Assembly: GCA_948567375.1 (NCBI GenBank)
Contig: OX419761.1
Span: 41,728,501 to 41,792,500 of the forward strand
From: Lunularia cruciata
Taxonomy: Eukaryota; Streptophyta; Marchantiopsida; Lunulariales; Lunulariaceae
DNA length: 64,000 nucleotides
Direction: 5' to 3'
In this document: in pieces, positions 46,471 to 58,540 of the stretch
Position numbering within the stretch: position 1 is the stretch's first letter
Layout: each line of letters starts with the position of its first letter
The notes under the pieces: generated by a model
The model's database searches: none
What the model saw: the letters and a program-made list of their open reading frames with translations, nothing else
What the model was told of the DNA's origin: nothing
Position numbers and translations under genes: made by a program

Positions 46471-47250
46471 TGAGTTTTTCTTCCTTAATCTGTATGCACT
46501 TGTCCTCTTCCTTCCCCCACTTTTTGGCTCCTCCATTGAGCTAGTAAGGCCACAAGGTACATTTATTAGCAATCTTTGTTTTCATATGTGAATTTTGCGT
46601 CCTCCTCTTCAATTTGTCTCTCCTTGTTGTTCAAAGATTGTTTGTATAGAGGCCAAGAGCCTCTAGGAAAATAAGTATGACAATTGATGGCTAGATACCT
46701 AACTGAACCACAATTGTGGCAATGATGTTGTTCTGCTTGAGTCCATTCTCCTTATGGGACCCTATCTCTCCTTTCTTGGACCCGTCTCGCTCTCCTTGGA
46801 ATGGTCATACTCCTTGTTCTTGGAATTGAATGTTGCCCAATTCCATAGGTATTGGTCCACCAAAATGTTGCATTTTAGCTTGATAATGTTGAGTTGGGAC
46901 TACTCCTTCACCTCCTCCAAGTTCCCTTGCTATTCTCTAAGCATAAGCAATAGTTTCAAAAATTGTGTGAGGGTTTTGTACCGTTACTTATTGGCAAATT
47001 TGCTCTTTTAACCCTTGTTTGAATTTATCCAGAGCTTCTACTAGACTCATGTCTACTATTATGACCAATAGATTGAAGAATGCCTCCATGTATTCTTGAC
47101 ACTATTATTCTTCTTCAACCCTCATAAAAGGGTTTGGGCATCCACACAAAATCCACAAACTAGAAGTTATTCAACAACCTTCATGCATGGCCATCCAAGT
47201 GACCTCTCTTCCTTATGCCAACATTTATCATTCCCAAACATTGTATCATG
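46471..47250 (-). pseudogene. Chromovirus B gag and zinc knuckle
   Basis: On the minus strand about 46900-47060 reads as a retrotransposon gag domain (DMSLVEALDKFKQGLKEQI, then TIFETIAYA). At about 46660-46725 a zinc knuckle is visible as CHNCGSVRYLAINCH, with its histidine replaced by tyrosine. Several stops interrupt it. Confidence 0.7.
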
Positions 47251-47657
47251 TGAGTTCTTTATTGGTCAAGTACCCACATGAAAACACACATGTGGAATGA
47301 TTGGTGATTTTAGTTGAAAATAATCAAAATTATCTATTCATTCTTGAAATCCAATTCCACACTATTCCCATGGAACATTCTTGTATTGTGGTTTGCGTAG
47401 CCCATGAAAACATAAATTAGGATGGTTGTCTCCACATTAGTGGAGTAGGTTGTATGATGGATCCTAGGGTTGAGCTGTTGCTATATGAGCAATCCTTGTA
47501 CATGTATGCAATTGGCCACATAGGTTATAATCTAATCCTTTTCAAGGGCTGTGATGTATATACATGGAGGAAAGTTGAATCAAGGAGTGTGTTTTTAGTT
47601 GGAGGAGTCTTAAGCAGGAGGAGGACATTGAGAGTGAGAGTTGTAGTAGAGTGTGGA

Positions 47658-48083
47658 TGTAAAAGACCAAGACCAAGGAGAGAAATAGGAGAATGGAAAC
47701 TCACATTTGGACACTTGAATGTGAGAAAACTCCGAATGCCTAACATGAGCTTTGGCTCTTGTATTTATAGAGATCATACAAGGCTTTTGAGAAGCTTCTC
47801 AAGAAGCTTCCTTGAGTCACTTTCTTGGAGTGCAAGCCAAGTTAATTGGGAAGCTTCTCAAGAAGCTTCCTTCTAGGAGTTGCTTACTTTGCATGCAAGC
47901 TAAGTTAGTTGGAAGCTTCTAGAAGCTTCCTTCTAGAAGCTATCTACTTGGAGTGCAAGCTAAGCTAGTTGGGAAGCTTCCCAAGAAGCTTATTAGATAC
48001 TTTTGGAATATTCTAGGTTAATTTATTTTATTTGCTACTTTATTAGCCCTATTAACTTCATCGCTAAATTCCATATTGTTACA
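47658..48083 (-). repeat. A-II 3' LTR
   Basis: 426 bp with tandem subrepeats built around GAAGCTTC palindromes and GTGCAAGCTAAG. It has 14 bp more than the other LTR of this element. Confidence 0.93.
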
Positions 48084-48540
48084 TATTCCCCCACCGCTAG
48101 TTGATGACGTCCTAATCACTAGTGAAGCTTCAAACTCCTAGATGGCCAATTGTGCATTCTGGAGATGAGAAAGAGGTTACCATGTGGCATCATGAAGGGA
48201 ATACCCTTTCCAAAGGACCTTGTACTCCATATGTTGTTGACCGCCTTGTTGAATGTGGCGACACACAAGCATATGATCAACTTTGTACTCTTCATGATCA
48301 TTGATAGGGACAGGATGAGGGAGAGGTTGGACTTGAGAGGAAAAAGAAGAGGGATTAGAAACAAAGGGTTTCAACTTGGAAAGATGAAGGATAGGATAAA
48401 TACACATATGACAAGGCAAGGCAAGTTGATAAGCAACAAGAGAGACAATTTGAGTGACATCAAAGTGTCCTATCCAATTAGGGGCAAGTTTACAAACTTG
48501 GGTATCAAGTGGGAGGAGTAGGTTACTGGAGGATAGCATG
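48084..48540 (-). pseudogene. A-II integrase C-terminus and chromodomain
   Basis: The frame 48177-48539 shows [16 protein letters not shown] (GPF-type integrase C-terminus), HLSKLKPF and then EYKVLWKGYSLHDATW, a clear chromodomain. It continues in frame almost to the 3' LTR. Confidence 0.85.
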
Positions 48541-48667
48541 ACTTTATCATTGACTTCAAAGGTGAGATCACGACAATGGTGGTTTACATATTATTTTTGA
48601 TAATTTTGTGCAACAAGGAGGTGAAATTTGGCTTGTTGGAGAGATTGGGAGATAGTGGTCAAGAAGG

Positions 48668-51660
48668 TTAAAGTATGAGAGACCTGAGATGGGAGAGGAG
48701 CAAGAAGAGAATTTGGAACAAGCGGATCTTGGCTAAAATTGAGAAAGAAAGGAGAAAATCTGGTGCTTGCCTATTTGGAATTGTTGTAGAAAAATTTTGC
48801 AGCTTCAAGAGATTCATCCCAACTGGTATGGTGGACATTGACAAAGACATGCAATATATCTTCCAAGGTACAATTTGTACATTTGGTTTGTCCATCAGTT
48901 TGAGGATGATAGGCCGTGGACAAATCAAGCTTGGTGTTGAGTATCTAGAAGAGTGCTTGCCAAAACTTCCCAATGAATCAAGGATCATGGTTGGAGATGA
49001 GTACACATGGCATCCCATGATGCTTGAAGATATTGTTGAAGTAGATTTGCGCTAAGGTTGGAGCATCCACAGTATCAAAGGTTGGTGCCAAGTGGATTTG
49101 CTTACTAAGCTTATCCACAAACACTACAATTTTTGTGTGTCCTTACTTTGTCTAGGGCAAGGATATGATGAGATCCAAGCTCACATGCTCCTTTGAGCGG
49201 ATGGAATGGGAGTGGTTGAAGAAGTCCACTCGGCTTTTGGTTGCTGGCCTTGTTGCATTGGCAGCTTTCACAAGATCAGACAAACTCTCAAACATCTTGT
49301 GGCATGTTGGGCCACCACCATTGACATTGGAGGGTACCCAAGGTCTTGTCTACACCCATGTGACCAACTATTGGTAAATCATGGACTTCTTGAAGACACA
49401 CAAGTTGGAGATCACCTTTGGTTGGAACATAGATCCAATCCTCATTGAATAGAAGGTTTTCTTTGAAGGAGAAGATGTTGTACTCCTTTTCATATGCTAT
49501 AAGATGACCATGTACCATTTGGAAGAAGTGATCTTGTTGTAGAGCTGACCAAAACTCATTTTGGACCTTTGAGTCAATTGCCACCATTGTAATTGCCGTT
49601 GTGATGAGAGGAAGAGACTCCAAATCAGATCATCATGATAGAGCATTAGGGATGATATGGAACCAACCTGGTTTGTACTCAAGTTTGATCTCAAACAATT
49701 GGAGTTGCTCCTCCCATTAATGATGTCGACTCTTCATGTGTTCCAAGTGTTAGGTCTGCAATAATGGTTTGTGATTAGTTTGCATGATCATTTGTTTCTC
49801 CAAGAGATAATGCCTCCATACCTTGGTGACATATACCATTGCAAGTTGTTCCCGATCTTGATCAGAGTAATTAATTTCAGCTGTATTTAGTCAGCAAGAC
49901 ACAAATGCAATGGGATGTAGTCCATCTAGGAATTCTTGTTGCAACATTGCTCCAATTGCAAAGTTAGAAGCATCAAAATCAACCACACAATGTAGTTGAG
50001 GATCATATGGTTGAAGGATGAGTCTTGAAGACACCATATGTTTTAGCTTCTGGAATGCTTCTTCATGCTTGGTGGTCCACTAGAAGCTTGAGTTCTTCCT
50101 CAAGAGGTCAGTCAATAGTGCAACCACATGAGCATAATAATGGATAAACTGTCGGTAAAAAATAGCCAATCCATTAAATGCCCATACTTCTGTAGCATCC
50201 TTTGGAGTAGACCAATCAGTAATGGCCTTGATTTTCTCCTCTTCCATCTTGATCCATTCCAATGAGATCTTGTGACCCAAGAAGGTGACTTCCTTCTACC
50301 AAAAGGCACACTTCAACTTCTTGCAATAAAATTTCCATTGTTGTAGTCATCTTAGGACTTCTTGCACATGATTCATGTGTTTTGCCTCTGTCTTGCTATA
50401 GATTAAGATATCATCCAAGAATACCACCACATACCGATCCAATATTCCATCCAATAGTCCATCCCAATGCATTTGATCCATGAAGACTACTAGAGCATTA
50501 GAACTCTCTACTCAAAATGCCCATACCTTGTAGTCTTTTGCACACCCTCCCTATCAATGGGAATTTACCAATAGCCATTGTGAAGATCCAACTTGATAAA
50601 GTATCATGCTCCACTCAATTGATCAAGAAAATCATCAATCCAAGGTAAGGGATATGCATTCTTCATTGTTTGCTTATTGAGCCCACGGTAATCAATACAA
50701 AAACATAGTCCTCCATCCTTCTTTGGAACAAATAGTATGGGTTCTCCCCAAGGAGAGGTAGTATGTCTCATGAAGATTATAAATGCTATATGAGCATTTA
50801 TAATCCAACAACTCCATAAGTGTTGTTCACAACTCCTTCAACTCCTTTAGTGAGAGCCCATAGATTGGTCTACTCACTAGAGTACTCCTTGGCAATAACT
50901 TGATCTTTAGGGCATACTACGATCAAAGGGTAATCCCTTTGGCAGATTATCCGGAAACAAGTCCACAAACTCTTGAACTATCTAATCAACCATTGCTTGA
51001 TGAGGCTCTTAGCCCTGCTCAGATTGTCCTTATGCAATCTGCTTGATCCACATTGCAAATACAGACTTATCTTCTTCCAAAGCTTGCTCTCTAGCTGCTT
51101 CACTAACAAACTTCCCATCTAGGAACTCATCTCTCTTCAAAGCTTGCTCCATGGTTACCTTCATGGCAAACTTCTCATCTTGGGACTCATCTCCCTTCAA
51201 GGCTTGCTCTATGGCTACCTTCATGGCAAACTTCTCATCTTGGGATTCATCTCCCTTCAAGGCTTGCTCTATGGCTACCTTCTTGACAAACTTCACATCC
51301 TAGGACTGACTATTCTTAGGTGTCTTACTCAAAAGTACCAGACAACCTAATCAAAAATTCCTACCTTGGTGTTGTACTTGAATTTTTTGGCGGATCCAAT
51401 CAAATTGAACCTTATGATGTTCAAGCCAAGGTAGTCCTAGAATGATATCGTAATGTAGAGGTGCCACTACAAACCTCATACATTCCAAATACTCCTTCCT
51501 AATCTTGAAGGTAATAAAATGCGAGGTACGGAATGTAGACCCCTTTCTACCATCCACCATCATCAATCTACTTCCAATTACTGGCTTGATAGGAAAACCC
51601 AATTCCTTTGCTACTTGCATAGATATGTAATTCTCTGAACTTCTAGAATCAACCAAAATC
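48668..51660 (-). pseudogene. A-II pol fragments (protease to integrase)
   Basis: In minus-strand order: protease (51351-51656) with catalytic motif DSR in place of DSG and [10 protein letters not shown]; a spacer of four ~60-bp tandem units (51060-51300); RT (about 50300-50800) with many interruptions; RNase H (about 49740-50080); the integrase zinc region HDLPIVGHMGVDKTL (49288-49500); and the integrase core (about 48800-49160). No complete frame remains. Confidence 0.8.
51050..51300 (-). repeat. Coding tandem repeat in A-II pol
   Basis: Four ~20-codon units of the type KFAMKVAIEQALKGDESQDE lie between protease and RT. A-I has three units at the same place. Confidence 0.9.
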
Positions 51661-51679
51661 TTACAACCCTAATTAGATA

Positions 51680-52677
51680 TTGTACCTTACAAGTGAAGCA
51701 AAGTTGCAGAGGTTGAGGCTTCAATCCCATTACAACTAATCAACCTCTCAATAGGTGACTCAAAATCTCCTACTTGGGTTCCTTGTTTTCTTGATTGTTT
51801 TGCTCCACAAACTCCTTTTGGGCAAGTTGTCAGGGGTTGCCTATTCTTGAGTGGACATTCAGCAATGCGATGTCCCAATTGGCAATAATAAAAACAAAAA
51901 AACCATTTTGTTGCAATTTCTCTCTATCTATAGTGCCAAGTGATCTTTGTTGAATGACATCAATCTCTATTGGTGCTGGTTCCTCCACCTATGTATAGTG
52001 TATTGGTAGGTTCTGTGGAAGTCTAGGTTGAGACCAAGTTGTTGCAACCAAGGATTCAAAACATTTGGCCAACTGCATGGCTTCTTCCAAGTGTTGTGGC
52101 TCTCACATGGTTACCTCTAATTTGGTTCTTGACTTCAAGCCCCTCACAAATTGATCCAGAGCTTCACCTTCCAGTATATCTAGAATTTGCATGATGGTGT
52201 TCTAGAATTACGTGATGTAATTTCTTACAGAGCCAATCTATTTCAACTCTGCCAACCTATCCCGTGCAGCTCATGTAGCATTTATAGCCTAGAACCAACT
52301 AACTATTGCACTCTTGAATTTTGCCCATGTAAATTTTGGTGTAACAATTTGTCATTCAGCTTGCTCCACTTGGAATTTCCACCACAGCTTTGCTACTCCA
52401 TCCAATTGGCTAGAAGCCAAGAGAATCTATTTTTGCTTGTCTTGCAAATTGGTCGCTTCAAAATAACATTCACAATCAAACACAAAATTCTCCACTACAC
52501 CTAGGAGATTCTTGCTTTCAAATACCTTTGGTTTAGGGAATCGGATTTGATCTTCTCCTTCTCGAGGTGGTACTCTCTCTACGTGCTCTTATCGTCAAAG
52601 GTCTCGTTCATCCAACAATCGAGTAAGGTGCTTGATTTGTGGATGCATAGTAATGATAACCTCAGCATTGCCGCCAT
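51680..52677 (-). pseudogene. A-II gag
   Basis: The start ATG corresponds to 52677. The gag domain is readable in pieces on the minus strand to about 52100, followed by the zinc-knuckle region (GHRIAECPL at about 51850-51878). Stops and frameshifts occur throughout. Confidence 0.7.
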
Positions 52678-52948
52678 GGTTGCTACTCTATAATGCCACC
52701 CCTAATCTATCTAATTTATTAACACATTGAAGCAATACATCCACCATTCTCCATAAGTTACAACTGGAAGCACCAAGGGTTTCTCAGATATGATGATCAT
52801 ATGCAGAAAATCTTATCCAAAACGTGAGGTGATGAGTTGTGTGAAATGATGCTTGGGTAGTACTTGGACATGAAAGTCCCAATGATTTGGTGGAAGTGGA
52901 TTTGGTAGTCCATAAATTCCATCCATCCCATTCTTGCTCTAATACCAA

Positions 52949-53360
52949 TGTAAAAGACCGAGATTGAGGAGAGAAATAGTAGAATAGAAACTCATATTGG
53001 GACATTTGAATTTGAGAAAATTCCAAATGCCTAACATGAGCTTTGGATCTTGTATTTATAGGGATCATACAAGGCTCTTGAGAAGCTTCTAAAGAAGCTT
53101 CCTTGAGCCGCTTTCTTGGAGTGCAAGCCAAGTTAATTAGGAAGCTTCTCAAGAAGCTTCCTTCTAGGAGTTGCTTACTTGGTGTGCAAGCTAAGTTAGT
53201 TGGAAGCTTCTAGAAGCTACCTACTTGGAGTGCAAGCTAAGCTAGTTGGGAAGCTTCCCAAGAAGCTTACTAGATACTTTTGGAATATTCTACATTAATT
53301 TATCTTATTTGCTACTTCATTAACCCTACTAAATTTGTCGTTAAACTCCATATTGTTATA
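52949..53360 (-). repeat. A-II 5' LTR
   Basis: 412 bp, adjacent to the mutated initiator-Met primer binding site. The terminal TTACA has become TTATA. Confidence 0.92.
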
Positions 53361-53365
53361 GTGGA

Positions 53366-55914
53366 AATTGGATTTTAGAGAGAGAAGTTGAGTAGGAGAT
53401 GTCCCATGCTCCTGATCTTTCATTTTCAAATCCTTTTCTTATCAGGCTTCAGATTCTACATCGTGACGGCTTACGAGATTGGATGATGGTACATTTTAGA
53501 GCATCATTCATGGAATCGGTGATGGGGAATCCGGATCTTGTCATCCTTCTAGTGCTTACTTATGAGAAAGTATGGGATCTAACAATTTATATGCTCTTAT
53601 AGATGGAGAACAACTCAATTTTTCTCATGAGCTTCACGGTGGATTTGTGGGGTCCATTTGTCAAAAAGTGAAGAGATTAAATGACAAACTTATATGAGAT
53701 TGGGTCCCAAGAGGAAAACTTGAGAGTTTTGGGACCTTTGAAGGAGTTCAGGGAGGAATTTGAGGAGTGAAGGCCATGGTTGGAGAGAAGAGCTAATAAG
53801 GTACAATCTGAAGATAGAAATCATATGATTTGAGCAGATTCTGTGAGAGATATGATCAATTGAATCAAGGGAGTAGAATTCATACTTAGGAGCAAAAGAT
53901 AGGCAATTTGGAGAGCTTTGTGAGACATTTTCATGATCTTTCAATGGGGTTGTAGAATAGATAAAATGCTTATAGTGCTGAAAGAAAGAAATTCTATTTT
54001 TAGATCAATTTCAAATCATAACTAGTTGATTGAAGTAAGTGCTTTTGGGATGTAAGGTGTTGGAAGAGAGCTGATGATCAGGTTTGGAGTTTTTATCACT
54101 CCCCAAGTTATGGTTTGAGTCACCTTATGAAAATCTCCAATGTTGTTGGTGGTTAGGTTTTTCACCTAATATCCAGAAAAGAGAATTCAAGGTCTTGGAT
54201 CAATTATACTTGGGTCTCCCTAAGTTGTGGTTTGAATCACCTTATGAAAATCTCCAATGTTGTTGGTGGTTAATTTTTTCACCTTTTTTTAGAGGTTTTA
54301 TATCAATTCCTAAAAAAGAGAATTCAAGGTCTTGGATCAATTATACTTAGGTATGTATAGTTCACAAATTAGCCTAGCTCAAGAAGTGATCCATATCTAG
54401 AGATTGGGGTTTGATTAGGCCATCAAACTTTGCAAAGGGTTAGACAAGGGTACAACCAACTAGTATAGAAAATTTCTTTGGATTTGGATCCATGGAGATT
54501 GAGATTTAATGCAACAAGTGTTATTGAAATATTGTTGTAAGCTTGGTAGAGCAATTAGATCTTCAATCATGAATGATTGGCAATTCTCCTATTCTTTGTG
54601 ATTGTGATTGAAGATTTTAGATTGCTGGAGTGTTTTTGAGGATCAAGTGTTCCTCTGATTCAGAAATCTGGGGAAAATTTGCCAAGAACCAGGAGCAAAC
54701 CCTAAATTAGGGATTTCAAAATTAGGGTGAAAATTACAAAAACTGGCCAAGTTTGAGAGCTTGTCATGGGAGCTATCATGATCACATTGTTAGATTGTTT
54801 CATATCATTGGAAAGCTTATCTAATAGGCTTTCCATTGAACTATAGTAAAATTAAATCCAAGTCATACAAAATTTTTTTTGTCCATATGAGTTTTGTAGA
54901 CTTTTCCTTGTCAAAAAGACATAAAAGTTCCCTACTTGGATTAGAAATTGGTTGAAATCTGAAGAACATGTTGGAGGAGGCTTGGAGTACAGGTTGAAAT
55001 TAGCTTGATAACCAAGCAAGAAGGCTCTGAAACTTTTCCAACAAAAAGTAGAAAGAGTTATTGTCAAATTCTTATGATTGTATTTTCTTTGTGCTTGCAT
55101 GTCTATTTGTACGCCCAATTGGCTTGGATTGGTGTGTGGGCATTTTGCTTAAGTTCCTTCCTTCTAGGTGTGCTATGTTTTTATTTTGGATAGTATTGGA
55201 AGTGATGACCAACATACCAAGAGTGCATGTTTTGATGATACGTTAGGTTGCCCACTACTTCCCTACCAGGTAGAAGGAATCTTAGAAACAAGAGTGGAGT
55301 GTTCTACTAGTTGGGTACCACATGTGCTCAGATTAGTAGTGACAAGTCTACGCACAACCTCTAATCCATAAGCTCCATAGCTAGGCACCTTGTGAGTTCC
55401 CAGGGAGAGAAGGGCAAAGTATGATAACATTATCCCTTGTAAGGCTCAATATTGCATGTCTTCTTCACAATAACAGTGTGATCTCATTGTTGACCAGGGT
55501 CAATGTCATTGGCATGAGTGGCTCTCCATGTACTTTGGCCGTTGGTGTTGGGTTTTGGGATGACTCCCTTTCATGCATTGCCTGATCATTTCTGAAGTTA
55601 TGTACTTGACTTTGCATTGCCTCCATGGTTATCTTGATCTCCTAAAACTCATTCAACATCCCTTGGATTCCTTGTATCAACTCTTGCAAAAAAGATCCAT
55701 GATTGCTACACATAGCATTTGCTCAATCACTACTTCTTACTTCAATATAAGGGTAATATGATCAATCAAGAAGTGCACAAAATATTGGAACTACCATTGG
55801 GACTTCAAAGGCTATCACTCATTGATAATATTCCTCACCAAAATTGTGGATAAAAAATCCCTAAACATTATTTTTGGTCTATCCACATAATAGATTTCTA
55901 CTTGATTGTTGAAA
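53366..55914. other. Old repeat-like DNA between A-II and A-I
   Basis: No intact gene. A tandem duplication lies at 54098-54215 and 54216-54353; both units share CCTTATGAAAATCTCCAATG and AATTCAAGGTCTTGGATCAA, and the second has about 20 extra bases. At about 54814-54836 GGAAAGC...GCTTTCC forms a short hairpin of a kind common in retrotransposon leaders. On the minus strand at about 55590-55700 a coiled-coil-like stretch (ITMEAMQSQVHNFRNDQ) resembles retrotransposon gag. Confidence 0.45.
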
Positions 55915-55919
55915 GGTTG

Positions 55920-56285
55920 TGTAAAAGACCAAAACCGAGGAGAGAAATAGGAGAATGGAAACTCACATTGGGACACTTGAATGAGGGAAAACTCCAAATG
56001 CCTAGCATGAGCTTTGGCTTTAGTATTTATAGGTAACATACAAGGCCCTTGAGAAGCTTCTCAAGAAGCTTCCTCAAGCCGCTTTCTTAGAGTGCAAGCC
56101 AAGTTAACTAGGAAGCTTCTCAAGAAGCTTCTTTCTAGAAGCCACTTACTTAAGATGCAAGCTAAGCTAACCGGGAAGCTTCCCAAGAAGCTTCCTAGAT
56201 ACTTCTGGAATATTCTAGGTTAATTTGTCTTATGTGCTACTTCGTGAGTCTGATTGATTTCGTCGCTAAACTCCATATTGTTACA
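55920..56285 (-). repeat. A-I 3' LTR
   Basis: 366 bp. It lacks one ~59-bp subrepeat (GAAGCTTC / GTGCAAGCTAAGCTAG type) that the 5' LTR has. Confidence 0.95.
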
Positions 56286-56900
56286 TATTCCTCCGCTACT
56301 AGTTGGTGACGTCCTCGTCGCCAATGAAGCTTCGAATTCTTTGATGGCCGTCTGTGCATTGTGGAGGTGAGAAATAGGTTCCCAAGTGGCATCATGAAGG
56401 GGATACCCTTTCCAAAGGACCTTGTACTCCGTATGTTGGGGACGGCCTCGTTGAATGTAGCGACGCGCAAGGATACGATCAACTTCATACTCCTCATGAT
56501 CATCAATAGGGATAGGAAGAGGGGGAGGTTGGACTCAAGCGGAAAAGGAAGAGGGGTTAGGAACAAAGGGTTTCAACTTGGAAACATGAAAGATAGGATG
56601 GATACGCATGTGACAAGGCAAGGCAAGACGATAAGCAACAGGAGAGACAATTTGTGTGATATCAAAAGGTCCTATCCAATTAGGGGCAAGTTTATGAACT
56701 TGGGTATCAAGTGGGAGAGGGAGGTTACTAGAGGATAACATGACTTTATCACCGACTTTGAAGGTGAGATCTCAACGATGGTGGTCCGCATATTGTTTTT
56801 GGCGATTCTGAGCAACAAGGAGGTGAGACTTGGCTTGTTGGAGAGATTGGGATATAGTGGTCAAGAATGTGGAAGTATGAGGAACCTGAGATGGAGGGGG
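56286..56900 (-). pseudogene. A-I integrase C-terminus and chromodomain
   Basis: On the minus strand [16 protein letters not shown] and [12 protein letters not shown] (about 56560-56700) form the integrase C-terminal part. The chromodomain at about 56340-56505 includes EEYEVDRILARR and EYKVLWKGYPFHDATWEP and is intact; its frame runs to the purine tract beside the LTR. Two stops precede it (at about 56535 and 56767), each one transition from a sense codon. Confidence 0.85.
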
Positions 56901-57020
56901 AGCAAGAAGAGAATCTGGAACAAGCGGATCTTGGCCAAAATTGAGAAAGAAAGGAGAGAATCCAGTGCTTGCCTGTTTGGAATTGTTGTAGGCAAATTCG
57001 GCAGCGGCAAGACATTCATC

Positions 57021-57941
57021 CTAATTGGTATGGTGGACATTAACAAAGGCACGCAACATATCCTCCAATGTACGATTTGCACGTTCGGTTTGTCCATCAG
57101 TTTGAGGATGATAGGCCGTGGACAAAGCAAGCTTAGTGCCGAGTATCTGAAAGAGTGCTTGCCAAAACTTCCCGGTAAAGCAAGGATCACGGTCGGAGAT
57201 GAGTACGCGTGGCATTCCATGATGCTTGAAGACATTGTCGAAGTAGATTTTTGCTAAGGTTGGAGCATCCACGGTATCACAGGCTAGTGCCAAGTGGATT
57301 TGCTTACTAAGCTTATCCACAAACACCACGATGGCGGTGTGTCCTTGTTTTGTCTTTGGCAAGGATGTGATGAGATCCAAGCTCACATGTTCCCAATGAG
57401 CTGATGGAACAACAAGTGGTTGAAGGAGTCCACTCGGCTTCTGGTTGCTGGCCTTGTTACGTTGGCAGCTCTCACACGATCAAACAAATTCTCGAACATC
57501 CCGTGTCATGTTGGGCCACCACCATTGACGTTGGAGGGTACCCAAGGTCTTGCCCACACCCATGTGACCAGCGATAGGTAAATCATGGGCTTCTTGAAGG
57601 CGCACAAGTCGAAGATCACCTTTGGCTGGAACATAGATCCTGTCCGCATGGAATAGAAGGCCTTCCTTGAAGGAGAAGGTGTTGTACTCCTTATCACCTA
57701 TTGTTAGTTGACCATGTACCATTTGGAAGAAGTGATCTTGCTGTAGAGCTAACCAAAACTCAAGATGAATCTTGGGATCAATTGACACTGTCGTAATTGC
57801 TGCCACGATGAGAGGAAGAGACTTCAAATCAGGTCGTCGTGATAGAGCATCAAGGATGACATGGAACCGACCTGGTTTGTACTCAAGTGTGATGTCAAAC
57901 AATTGGAGTTGCTCTTCCCATCGATGATGTCGACTCTTCAT
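57021..57941 (-). pseudogene. A-I integrase (zinc region and catalytic core)
   Basis: The frame 57480-57941 ends with the zinc-binding region HDLPIAGHMGVGKTL and WWWPNM. After one in-frame TGA the same frame resumes at 57386 with SLDLITSLP (first catalytic Asp), ISDRDPCF (second Asp) and DGQTERANRTLE (catalytic Glu), the DDE triad. The core is complete apart from the stop before it and a TAG after it. Confidence 0.9.
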
Positions 57942-57959
57942 GTGCTCTAGGTGTAAGGT

Positions 57960-58540
57960 CTACAATAATGGCTTGTGATCAGTTCGCATGATCACTTGTT
58001 TCCCCAAGAGATAATGCCTCCATACCTTGGTGGCATATACAATTGCAAGTTGTTCCCGATCTTGAGCAGAGTAATTTCTTTCAGTTGTATTTAGTCGGCG
58101 AGACACAAAGGCAATAGGATGTAGTCCATCTGGAAATTCTTGTTGCAACACAGCTCCAATTGCAAAGTTAGAAGCATCAAAATCAACCACACAAGGTAGT
58201 TGAGGATCATATGATTGAAGAATGGGTCTTAAAAACACCATATGCTTTAACTTCTGGAATGCTTCTTCATGCTTGTGGTCCATTGGAAGCTCAAGTTCTT
58301 TCCCAAGAGGTCAGTCAATGGTGTAGCTACGTGAGCATAATAGTGGATGAACCATCGGTAAAAATTGGCCAATCCATTGAATGCTCGTACTTTGGTAGCA
58401 TCCTTTGGGGTAGGCCAATCAGTAATGGCCTTGATCTTCTCTTCTTCCATCTTGATCCCCTTTGATGAGATCTTATTACCCAAGAAGGTAACCTCCTTCT
58501 GCCAAAAAGCACACTTTGACTTTTTGCAGTAAAATTTCCA
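57960..58540 (-). pseudogene. A-I RNase H and RT connection
   Basis: The frame 58247-58483 (NGLANFYRWFIHYYAHVATP) is the conserved segment after RT. A one-base deletion near 58275 shifts into 57960-58283, which holds RNase H: VVDFDASNFAIGAVL and LAIVYATKVWRHYLLGK. A TAG at about 57957 separates it from integrase. Confidence 0.88.

Larger units (their letters stand above)
41693..47400 (-). mobile_element. Chromovirus B (Ty3/gypsy), truncated, interrupted by A-III
   Basis: A minus-strand Ty3/gypsy element. The 3' LTR ends at about 41971 (plus-strand TTGGTATTACA) next to a purine-rich tract (AAAAGGAAGGAAG on the minus strand). Going upstream on the minus strand: chromodomain, integrase, RNase H, reverse transcriptase, protease, then a 1549-bp insertion of A-III, then a zinc knuckle and gag. 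I found no 5' LTR or primer binding site before about 47.4 kb, so the 5' end is missing or too diverged. All coding parts are broken. A related LTR fragment lies at 9290-9731. Confidence 0.75.
47658..53360 (-). mobile_element. Chromovirus A-II (Ty3/gypsy), full length but decayed
   Basis: A 5703-bp minus-strand element. LTRs lie at 47658-48083 (426 bp) and 52949-53360 (412 bp); they start TGTAAAAGACC on the plus strand and end ATATTGTTACA (TTATA in the 5' copy). A perfect 5-bp target-site duplication GTGGA flanks it (47653-47657 and 53361-53365). The primer binding site next to the 5' LTR reads TGCTCTAATACCA on the plus strand, one change from the complement of initiator-Met tRNA. Fragments of gag, protease, RT, RNase H, integrase and chromodomain are in order. 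It has more stops and frameshifts than A-I and is therefore probably older. Confidence 0.93.

Noticed and set aside
56361-57257. Plus-strand frames of 125 and 159 codons
   Set aside because: Antisense of the A-I integrase and chromodomain on the minus strand.
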